NCBI GenBank assembly: GCA_937899395.1
Contig: CALBPU010000153.1
Coordinates: forward strand, 1 to 11,713
Direction: 5' to 3'
Length of the DNA stretch: 11,713 bases
Source: an uncultured Fretibacterium sp.
GTDB lineage: Bacteria; Synergistota; Synergistia; Synergistales; Aminobacteriaceae
The position numbers and the translations under genes were made by a program. The notes under the pieces are model-generated. The model was not told where the DNA came from, did not search any database, and saw only the letters and a program-made list of their open reading frames with translations. Shown piece by piece: positions 1 to 5,777 of this stretch; positions within the stretch are counted from its first letter, which is position 1; the number at the start of each line of letters is the position of its first letter.

Positions 1-79
1 GCGGAGGAGGGGATTTGAACCCCTACATCTAGGACACCAGATCCTAAGTCTGGCGCGTCTACCATTCCGCCACCTCCGC
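1..79 (-). tRNA. tRNA-Leu (anticodon UAG), 3' end cut by window edge
   Basis: Read on the minus strand, the acceptor stem GCGGAGG (79-73) pairs with CCTCCGC (7-1). The anticodon arm is CCAGA / CTTAGGA / TCTGG (53-37), so the anticodon is UAG and it decodes CUA and related Leu codons. The T arm is AGGGG-TTCAAAT-CCCCT (24-8). A variable arm of about 12 nt, longer than in class I tRNAs, lies between the anticodon stem and the T stem and can form a 3-bp stem; this fits the class II tRNA-Leu type. The discriminator base and CCA end fall outside the window. It lies 19 bp downstream of the peptidase stop codon on the same strand. Confidence 0.95.
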
Positions 80-98
80 TAAATTTAACGTTGATATT

Positions 99-1406
99 TT
101 AGCGTAAATTAGGGCTGATTGTAAATGCTTTTATGCAGGCATTGGCATTTAGTTGAATACCGTCAGTCCAGTTTTTACCGTCCTTTGAAAAATAGCTTTC
201 ATTTTTATGAATCAAAAAATTCTCGGAGTACTTGCTAACTTTTTTCTCAACCGCAAAATTATTTCTGTCTAATTTAACAACGACCGAAAAATATTTTCCC
301 TTACTTAACGAAATTTCTTCGGGCAAATTTATAGTGTAATAACCTGTGAATTTTTTCGAGCCTTTTAACGTTGATAGTAATTTGTTTGAAACAGGTGAGC
401 CTGAAAATTTTTCGCCTAAATCATAAACGTAAATTTCATAATTAATATTATCCGACGGAGCATAGAACGCAACTTCCTTTAATTTTTCTTTATCACTGTC
501 AATCTTGAAGACATTTGCGCCCCACGAATAATTTACGTTTCCGCACCACCCTAAATCATCATAGCCGTAATGTTTTAATCTCGAATTATTTTTTTCGACT
601 ATGAATGCTGTTCCGCCGTAAGTATGCTGATCATAAGACAGCCAAAAATATCCTCCGTTAGTGCCTCTCATAGTGCCCCAAGAATTTTTTATGAGCCATG
701 CGCCGTTTCGTGAAGGTTTAGGAGAAAAATTTTCACGTGAAAAATTATCGTCCCAGCCTGCTATTAAAACTAAATGATTAATATCTTTGCCGTGATCAGG
801 ATTGTAATACGTGTAATATTTTCCTTTAGTGTGATATTTGCCGATTTCGCTGTACATGCTGACAACTATTGCGCCGTGATTAATAATTAAATTTTTTCGG
901 TCAGTCTCGTTTAAGGTTCTTGTGCCTGATAAAAAATACGCGTCTCTTAATCTCATTGAACGTTTGAAAATTTCAGGAGATTTTTTAGCGAGATTATTTT
1001 TTTCGGAGCTTGAAAGATTTGTAGAGTATCTCAATAATTTATCATCAATCGGCCCTGATAATCTCGACATAAAAGCTATAGGCATAAATACATTTCCTTC
1101 AAGACTTAATGTCCCTGATTTATGAGCTGATGAAAAAGTTTTTTCAGGTTTAAGACCTTTATAACAAAAGAAAGCTATCTGCATTTCGGATAAATCCGGA
1201 ATTTTGTTATCAGTGTTTAATTTTTGAGTTATATAATTGCTTTCCATAGCTCCAACAGCAGCAAATGCCCAACACGGGCCGGGTATACCCTGATTTTTAA
1301 CGCTTGTAACTCTTCCGTAATCTCTTAAATCATAATGAGACGGAAGAGCATTGGCCATATTTTCAACAACAAACAAAATTATTAATGACATAAAAAATTT
1401 TTTCAC
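99..1406 (-). CDS. Secreted papain-family (C1A) cysteine peptidase with C-terminal lectin-like domain
   Basis: An exported C1-family cysteine endopeptidase. Residue numbers count from the upstream GTG at 1418. The catalytic set is complete: Gln43 (NQG), Cys49 (GPCWAFA), His215 (DINHLVLIAGWDD) and Asn245 (LIKNSWGT). A signal peptide (KKFFMSLIILFVV...ANA) probably ends at Ala24, and the papain fold starts at once (LPSHYDLRDYG), so there is no inhibitory propeptide. Residues about 285-439 form a beta-rich module (GYDDLGWCGN...SWGANVF...) resembling the lectin-like domain that follows C1 peptidases in Synergistota and some archaea; that is a recalled family match. Start choice: the ORF opens at GTG 1418, but AGGAG (1422-1418) overlaps that codon. 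A GTG at 1406 lies 11 nt past the AGGAG and gives a classic MKKFF signal start (435 residues), so I prefer it. It is transcribed divergently from the AIR-synthase-like gene. Likely role: extracellular or cell-surface protein degradation. Confidence 0.85.
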   Translation of the reverse strand: MKKFFMSLIILFVVENMANALPSHYDLRDYGRVTSVKNQGIPGPCWAFAAVGAMESNYITQKLNTDNKIPDLSEMQIAFFCYKGLKPEKTFSSAHKSGTLSLEGNVFMPIAFMSRLSGPIDDKLLRYSTNLSSSEKNNLAKKSPEIFKRSMRLRDAYFLSGTRTLNETDRKNLIINHGAIVVSMYSEIGKYHTKGKYYTYYNPDHGKDINHLVLIAGWDDNFSRENFSPKPSRNGAWLIKNSWGTMRGTNGGYFWLSYDQHTYGGTAFIVEKNNSRLKHYGYDDLGWCGNVNYSWGANVFKIDSDKEKLKEVAFYAPSDNINYEIYVYDLGEKFSGSPVSNKLLSTLKGSKKFTGYYTINLPEEISLSKGKYFSVVVKLDRNNFAVEKKVSKYSENFLIHKNESYFSKDGKNWTDGIQLNANACIKAFTISPNLR

Positions 1407-1414
1407 GATATAAT
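1385..1414 (+). promoter_or_regulatory. Probable sigma-70-type promoter for the AIR-synthase-like gene
   Basis: ATGACA (1385-1390, 5 of 6 to TTGACA), an 18-bp spacer and a perfect TATAAT (1409-1414). Transcription would start near 1421, leaving a leader of about 44 nt that contains the ribosome site AAGGAG (1448-1453) before ATG 1465. The promoter sits inside the 5' end of the divergent peptidase gene, so the two start regions overlap and may interfere. Confidence 0.6.
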
Positions 1415-1428
1415 TCACTCCTAAAAAA

Positions 1429-1434
1429 ATTATA
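1429..1434 (-). promoter_or_regulatory. Candidate -10 element for the peptidase gene
   Basis: Minus-strand TATAAT lies 7 nt before the AGGAG ribosome site of the peptidase. The best -35 at 17 bp spacing is TTCTCT (1457-1452), a poor match, so this is a weaker promoter call than the plus-strand one. No terminator or operator is visible in this short divergent spacer. Confidence 0.4.
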
Positions 1435-1464
1435 CGCTTTTAATTATAAGGAGAGAAAATAAAA

Positions 1465-2412
1465 ATGCCGGGAAAATTACAGCCTGATATATTAAAACAA
1501 AGTGTCTTGAATTTCACTGGAGCATTGAGAGAGGATTTATTAGTAGGAGGAGGAATAGGAGAGGACGCAGCATTGATAAAAATACCTGAAGGAATTTTAG
1601 TTGCTGCTTCAGATCCTGTAACAGGTGCTTCAAAAAACGCAGGCTCTTTACTTGTTCATGTTAATGCAAATGATTTGGCCTGCAAGGGTGCGGAACCTTC
1701 ATGGCTGATTGTTACGTTAATAATTCCTGATGAAATGGGTACGGATTTCATAAAAAATATAATGCTCGAAATTCATGATACCTGCAAAAAAATGAACATC
1801 GCTATTGCAGGAGGACACACGGAACTTTCAGACCGTTATTCACAGCCCGTAATATCGGGAACGATGTTAGGAATTACGAAATATGAATTAAGCGCAAAAA
1901 AAATTTGTGAAGGCGATTACATTTTAGTTACAGGACATGCCGGCCTCGAAGGAATGAGCATTATTGCAAATGATAGAAGAGATTTATTTGATGAAATTTT
2001 CACGCCTGACGAAATTAATTTAATAAGTTCATGGGAAAAAGATTTTTCTGTATTAGAGCCTGCAAAAATTTTGAGGGAGTTTTCACGTTACATGCACGAT
2101 CCTACTGAAGGAGGCTTAAACGGGGCGTTATATGAAATTCAACAGGGCTGTGGTTTAAGAATTGAAATTGATGAAAATAAAATTCCCGTTTCAAATTTGA
2201 CATTAAGAGCTGCTGAAAAATTAAATTTTAATCCGTTTAATTTAATTTCGTCGGGAATGTTAATCGCAGTAATACCGCCCGAAAAAATTTCTGAAGCTGA
2301 ATTAAAATTAAAATCTCATAATATAAATTTCGGAGTAATAGGAAAGTTTATTAAAGATGAAAAGATTTCATTAAGCACTCACGAAGAATTATGGGGAATA
2401 TTGTCGAAATGA
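1465..2412 (+). CDS. AIR synthase / HypE-like ATP-binding protein
   Basis: A 315-residue member of the PurM/HypE/SelD/ThiL superfamily, which activates small carboxyl- or amide-type substrates with ATP. Visible family motifs: the glycine-rich GGGIGEDAAL (28-37), the metal- and phosphate-binding ASDPVTGA (48-55), HVNANDLACKGAEP (65-78), GGHTE (116-120) and MHDPTEGGLNGALYEI (210-225), which opens the C-terminal AIRS_C domain. It ends ...HEELWGILSK, without the PRIC-type C-terminal cysteine that HypE needs for hydrogenase cyanide-ligand synthesis. No hyp, pur, sel or thi genes lie nearby, so HypE is not a safe name and the substrate is unknown. The start ATG has AAGGAG 11 nt upstream and a good promoter at 1385-1414. 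The stop codon overlaps the end of the IS605-like element, so the C-terminus may have been altered by insertion. Confidence 0.8.
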   Translation: MPGKLQPDILKQSVLNFTGALREDLLVGGGIGEDAALIKIPEGILVAASDPVTGASKNAGSLLVHVNANDLACKGAEPSWLIVTLIIPDEMGTDFIKNIMLEIHDTCKKMNIAIAGGHTELSDRYSQPVISGTMLGITKYELSAKKICEGDYILVTGHAGLEGMSIIANDRRDLFDEIFTPDEINLISSWEKDFSVLEPAKILREFSRYMHDPTEGGLNGALYEIQQGCGLRIEIDENKIPVSNLTLRAAEKLNFNPFNLISSGMLIAVIPPEKISEAELKLKSHNINFGVIGKFIKDEKISLSTHEELWGILSK

Positions 2413-2418
2413 ACTACC

Positions 2419-2435
2419 GCCACTTAAGAAGTGGC
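2419..2435. repeat. 7-bp perfect hairpin at the right end of the element
   Basis: GCCACTT-AAG-AAGTGGC is a perfect 7-bp stem with a 3-nt loop, placed 9 nt inside the inferred element end, where IS200/IS605 right ends carry a subterminal hairpin. No T-run follows on either strand, so it is not a typical intrinsic terminator. Confidence 0.75.
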
Positions 2436-2563
2436 CGCTTCCTAATTCAACGATGATAAATCAGTGAACCTCCTTCGACTAAAGTCAATAGCCCTGTTAA
2501 GGACACAACATTACTTTTTGTTTTTGTACTCTAGCAAAATTTTAACTAATGTCAAATTAGAAG

Positions 2564-2605
2564 CGGCGTTTCATCTCACAACTAAAGTCGCGAGTGTTCA
2601 CGCCG
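2564..2605. repeat. Long two-tier hairpin at the left end of the element
   Basis: The outer stem is CGGCGT (2564-2569) with ACGCCG (2600-2605), perfect over 6 bp. The inner stem is CTCACAAC (2575-2582) with GTCGCGAG (2587-2594) around a 4-nt loop. The two are separated by symmetric 5-nt internal loops. The two A-C mismatches of the plus strand become G-T pairs on the minus strand, so the structure is stable only as minus-strand RNA or ssDNA. This supports the minus orientation of the element. Confidence 0.75.
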
Positions 2606-2631
2606 GGGCTCATAAAATTTTCTACCTTCCG

Positions 2632-3561
2632 TTAAATTTTCAATCCCTTAATATTTCTTGCGTCATAAGGCGTTTGTTGGTACACAAAATAATTCAGCCA
2701 GTTTGAATATAAAAGATTTGCGCTCGACCTCCATGTACAAATCGGTTTTTGAGTATCGTCATCATTCGGAAAATAATTCTTTGGAATTTGAATATTAAGA
2801 CCTGCTTTTTTATCACGCCAATATTCAAGAGCAAGTGTTTCAGGATCATATTCGGAATGTCCCGTTATAAATATCTGTCTTCCTCCGTCAGTCGATATAA
2901 CATAAACTCCTGCTTCATCACTTTCGGATAAAATTTTTAATGCCGGAATTTTTTTCACATCACGTCTCATTATAGTAGTGTGTCTTGAATGAGGTACCAT
3001 GAAAATATCGTCCGAACCTCGGAATAATATCGAGCCTTTATGAGTAACTCTATGACGAAACACCCCGAATAATTTTTTCTGCAAATGAATTTTTGGTATT
3101 CCGTAATGATAATACAAGCCCGCCTGAGCTCCCCAACAAATATGAAACGTACTGTGAACATGAGACTTGCTCCACTCCATAATATCGCAGAGTTCGTGCC
3201 AATAATCAACAGCTTCAAACGGCATTTGTTCAACGGGCGCTCCTGTAATAATCATTCCGTCAAAAAATTCATTCTTAACGCTCTCAAAATTTTTGTAGAA
3301 CGTCAACATATGTTCAGCAGGAGTATTTTTGTGAGTTCTACCGCTCATAGCCAATAAATCAATCTCAACCTGCAAAGGAGTATTGCCCAGAAGCCTGGCT
3401 AATTGAGTTTCAGTTGTAATCTTCGTGGGCATTAAATTCAAAATCAAAATTCTTAACGGGCGAATGTCCTGCGTCTCTGCTCTGCGTTGAGTCATCACGA
3501 AAATATTTTCACGTTCGAGAACATTAACCGCAGGAAGATCACCGGGTATTGTTATAGGCAT
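2632..3561 (-). CDS. metA: Homoserine O-acetyltransferase, MetA family
   Basis: Acylates the hydroxyl group of L-homoserine, committing it to methionine synthesis in the cytosol. Its 309 residues match the usual MetA length. The catalytic residues are visible: Cys142 in FHICWGAQAGLYYHYGIPK, and His235 with Glu237 in ITGHSEYDP. Acyl-CoA choice in this family depends on residue 111: Gly favours succinyl-CoA, Glu favours acetyl-CoA. Here the segment TGAPVEQMPFEAVDYW places Glu at 111, so acetyl-CoA is the predicted donor despite the frequent 'succinyltransferase' label. It is the last gene of a minus-strand operon, starting 6 nt after the stop of the unknown 468-residue gene, with only a weak GGAAGAG ribosome site. 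There is no leader long enough for an S-box or SAM riboswitch. It converges on the AIR-synthase-like gene, with the IS605-like element between them. Confidence 0.95.
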   Translation of the reverse strand: MPITIPGDLPAVNVLERENIFVMTQRRAETQDIRPLRILILNLMPTKITTETQLARLLGNTPLQVEIDLLAMSGRTHKNTPAEHMLTFYKNFESVKNEFFDGMIITGAPVEQMPFEAVDYWHELCDIMEWSKSHVHSTFHICWGAQAGLYYHYGIPKIHLQKKLFGVFRHRVTHKGSILFRGSDDIFMVPHSRHTTIMRRDVKKIPALKILSESDEAGVYVISTDGGRQIFITGHSEYDPETLALEYWRDKKAGLNIQIPKNYFPNDDDTQKPICTWRSSANLLYSNWLNYFVYQQTPYDARNIKGLKI

Positions 3562-3567
3562 GATAAA

Positions 3568-4974
3568 TTACTCTTCCGGTTTAGTCGTAAACATTTTCAC
3601 GAATGCTTTATGAGTTTCACCGGGCAAAAGTCTGTAACCTCTTTTCTCTTTAGTAAGCCATACTGAATAATCCTTGTAGAATGACGCAGCCATTGCAAGC
3701 AAAGATTTCTTTTTGTTCTCTTTAATTCCTTCGTAAGGAGTTTTTAACCGCCTGTCCTCATCACTGTCCCATCTGAAAGCAGCTAAAGCATAACTGACTG
3801 ATTTATCATTGCCTCCTATAGGGAAAGCAGGAATTAAAAATGAATTATCCGACCAATCATAAGTTCCTAATCCCTGACCGGGTACAAAAATTGCTCTAGG
3901 TATTCCGTACATTCTTACACGAGGAACGTTAAACATATCCATATCCATAGCCGTGAACTCCCTGAAAATTTCGTAGTCCTTAGCATAATCAAGAGGCATT
4001 GAATCGGGCTGGCATAAAAGCGATGTATCACAACGGGCATTTTTTGCAGGAACAGTGAGATATTCGCGTTTTTTCACGAGCATGTTTTTAAGTTCGGAAC
4101 GTTTCATAGTGTCAGACATGGCCGAGCAATTATCCGTAATTTTTTTCGCACGTCTTGAAATTTTTGTAATATCAATTTGAGAATACAAAATTTTTTTCGC
4201 AAGAATTTTTGTTTTTTCATTAAGAGCTGTAAATTTTTCAACCTTTTGAAGCGGCAAAGGATTATTTTCGTTTTTCTGAGCAGATGATACTAAAAGCATC
4301 GCAGCCTTTTCAGCGTCAAGATATGCTTTTCTCTGTTGCGCTAATTTTTGCCTCGAAGCTTCATCGCCTTCCCTGTATTCAGGAACACGCATATTAACTT
4401 TCATGGCCGAAATCAAAAATTCATTCATAACTTGAACAAGCTGACGAGTATTTAAGTTTGTCGGATAAGCATTTGAAATTTCGTTAAAGAAATTATTCCT
4501 TTCATCTTGAGCTGCGACTAACATTTCATTCAGGTTATTAATACGTTCGTTCAATGACATACCGATAACAGGATCGGGAATTTCTTTTCCGGTAATCATT
4601 GCCCAACATTCAGAAATATAATCCGAAAAAGTCATAACCGGCAAAATATCAGCTTTGCATTTTGAGGCGAGAAATTTTTTCGTGTCAAAATCTTTTCCGA
4701 GCGTCAAAACTCCTTGAATATATCCTAAATCAATAAACAATCTTTCTTCATCATCAAAAATTAATTTTGAAGGATTATTTTTTGTTTTAGCTTCAATAAT
4801 TGCGAACAAAATTTCCCAATATGAACTCGACATGTTCGACCAAATTTTCAAAGCCTGTGCCCTGTCATCATTAGAGCCTGATGAAATGAGCTGAAAATAT
4901 TTACGTGATAAATCTTCAAGTTTCCCTACAGCTTCATTAACTTCGGGAATTTCTTTTAATTTTGAGAATGCCAT
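3568..4974 (-). CDS. Unrecognised conserved-looking soluble protein, 468 residues
   Basis: I do not recognise a family. The protein has no signal peptide and no membrane segment, so it is probably cytosolic. Residues about 1-310 are mostly helical and charged (for example 145-165 and 205-265, the latter rich in Lys, Glu, Gln and Ala and possibly a coiled coil). Residues about 330-410 look like a compact, more conserved domain: DYEIFREF, then PRVRMYGIPRAIFVPGQGLG, TYDWSDNSFLIPAFPIGG and YALAAFRWDSDEDRR. Five cysteines (105, 123, 283, 315, 321) show no metal-site spacing, and no catalytic motif is evident. The start ATG has a strong AAGGAGG 10 nt upstream and overlaps the sirtuin 3' end by 19 bp. 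MetA follows 6 nt after its stop. This tight packing indicates one transcript and possible translational coupling with the sirtuin. Confidence 0.85.
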   Translation of the reverse strand: MAFSKLKEIPEVNEAVGKLEDLSRKYFQLISSGSNDDRAQALKIWSNMSSSYWEILFAIIEAKTKNNPSKLIFDDEERLFIDLGYIQGVLTLGKDFDTKKFLASKCKADILPVMTFSDYISECWAMITGKEIPDPVIGMSLNERINNLNEMLVAAQDERNNFFNEISNAYPTNLNTRQLVQVMNEFLISAMKVNMRVPEYREGDEASRQKLAQQRKAYLDAEKAAMLLVSSAQKNENNPLPLQKVEKFTALNEKTKILAKKILYSQIDITKISRRAKKITDNCSAMSDTMKRSELKNMLVKKREYLTVPAKNARCDTSLLCQPDSMPLDYAKDYEIFREFTAMDMDMFNVPRVRMYGIPRAIFVPGQGLGTYDWSDNSFLIPAFPIGGNDKSVSYALAAFRWDSDEDRRLKTPYEGIKENKKKSLLAMAASFYKDYSVWLTKEKRGYRLLPGETHKAFVKMFTTKPEE

Positions 4975-5681
4975 TTAATTTTTTCCTCCTTCAACAATTC
5001 GTCCCTCATAATCGCAACTCCTTTTGACGCAACTTCCTTAATCACTCTGAAATTTAACCAGCCCGGAACATTTACTTCAGCAGGATCAATCAAATAAGAT
5101 TTTGTTCCGCCTCTCAAATCCTGAACAAGTCCCGCCGCAGGATATACAACTAACGATGAACCGACTACAGCAAAAATATCTGCACTCCTTACAAGCTGTG
5201 CAGCTTCTCCTATTGCAGGGACTGCTTCACCGAACCAAACTATATGAGGCCGTAATAATTCTCCGTCCGAATCTTTTTCATCATAACCCAGTGCCCTGTA
5301 ACCAATGTCAATAATTTTGTAATCGTTATTAACTGGGCGTGCCTTTGTTAATTCGCCGTGCAAATGCAATACGTGGGTGCTTCCTGCTCTTTCGTGTAAA
5401 TTGTCAACATTTTGAGTTATGATTTGAACGTCAAAATATTTTTCAAGTTCAGCTAAAATTTTATGGCCGTCATTAGGCTGAGCATTTTCGAGTTGTTTTC
5501 TCAAATCATTATAAAAATCCGTCATTAATTTCGGGTTCCTGTACCAGCCTTGAATACTCGCAACATCTTCTACGCTGTATTCTTCCCATAAACCTCCCGA
5601 ATCTCTGAACGTTTTGAAACCGCTCTCCGCACTTATCCCCGCACCTGTTAAAACTACAAGACGCTTTTTATTTTCACTCAT
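4956..5681 (-). CDS. Sir2-family NAD-dependent protein deacylase (sirtuin), zinc-site-less type
   Basis: Removes acyl groups from protein lysines using NAD, giving nicotinamide and O-acyl-ADP-ribose. Numbered from the ATG at 5681 (241 residues): TGAGISAESGFKTFRDSGGLWE (12-33) is the NAD-binding start, TQNVDNLHERAGS (89-101) is the nicotinamide/ribose segment, His108 (LHLHGE) is the catalytic base, and GSSLVVYPAAGL (174-185) completes the Rossmann fold. The four zinc-binding cysteines normally following HG are absent; the stretch RPVNNDYKIIDIGYR...RPHIVWFGE has none, as in a known zinc-less bacterial subgroup. The CobB/SIRT5 pocket Tyr-x-x-Arg aligns here with Tyr58-Asn-Asp-Leu61, so desuccinylase activity is doubtful. 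The frame is open back to 5783, but AAGGAG lies 10 nt before 5681 and the extension looks non-coding. First gene of the operon with the unknown protein and metA. Confidence 0.92.
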   Translation of the reverse strand: MSENKKRLVVLTGAGISAESGFKTFRDSGGLWEEYSVEDVASIQGWYRNPKLMTDFYNDLRKQLENAQPNDGHKILAELEKYFDVQIITQNVDNLHERAGSTHVLHLHGELTKARPVNNDYKIIDIGYRALGYDEKDSDGELLRPHIVWFGEAVPAIGEAAQLVRSADIFAVVGSSLVVYPAAGLVQDLRGGTKSYLIDPAEVNVPGWLNFRVIKEVASKGVAIMRDELLKEEKIKWHSQN

Positions 5682-5703
5682 AAAAATTTCTCTCCTTCGT
5701 TTT

Positions 5704-5733
5704 TTCACATGTATAATTATTAAAAGAAATAAT
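5704..5733 (+). promoter_or_regulatory. Candidate promoter for the methyltransferase-murC operon
   Basis: TTCACA (5704-5709, 5 of 6), an 18-bp spacer and AATAAT (5728-5733, 5 of 6). It would start transcription near 5740, about 38 nt before the TTG start. A separate TATAAT at 5712-5717 lies in the same divergent spacer without a good -35. The minus-strand sirtuin promoter must lie in the same roughly 100 bp; the best guess there is GTGATA (5738-5733) with TATACA (5715-5710), which is weak. Confidence 0.4.
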
Positions 5734-5777
5734 ATCACTTTAAGCATAAAAATTTTTTTTCGGAAGGGAAAAGTAAA

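Larger units (their letters stand above)
2410..2611 (-). mobile_element. Non-autonomous IS200/IS605-type element or omega-RNA-like end remnant (no transposase)
   Basis: About 200 bp of structured non-coding DNA between two convergent genes. Read on the minus strand it begins with a long hairpin (2605-2564). It ends with GTTGAATTAGGAAGCGG (2451-2435), a 7-bp hairpin and GGCGGTAGTTCA (2421-2410). That last block (GTTGAATnAgGAAGC, hairpin, GGTAGTTCA) closely resembles the right end of IS200/IS605-family tnpB elements, the 3' end of the omega RNA, as I recall it. On the other side the element is preceded on the minus strand by TTTTAT (2617-2612), a plausible target-adjacent motif. No tnpA or tnpB fragment is readable in any frame. 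CCGCTTCCTAATT (2435-2447) and AATTAGAAGCGG (2555-2566) form an inverted repeat. It could instead be a MITE/PATE-type derivative or a standalone guide-RNA gene. Both boundaries are uncertain by a few bases. Confidence 0.6.

Noticed and set aside
2419..2435. Intrinsic terminator for the AIR-synthase-like gene
   Set aside because: The stem is short and no T-run follows on the plus strand; it fits an IS-end hairpin better.
2464..2706. 80-residue plus-strand open frame in the intergenic element
   Set aside because: It has no family resemblance, crosses the hairpins of the element and runs into the 3' end of metA on the other strand. The structure-rich element explains the region better.
3562..3600. 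SAM-responsive riboswitch ahead of metA
   Set aside because: Only 6 nt separate metA from the upstream gene, with no room for a riboswitch or a separate promoter.
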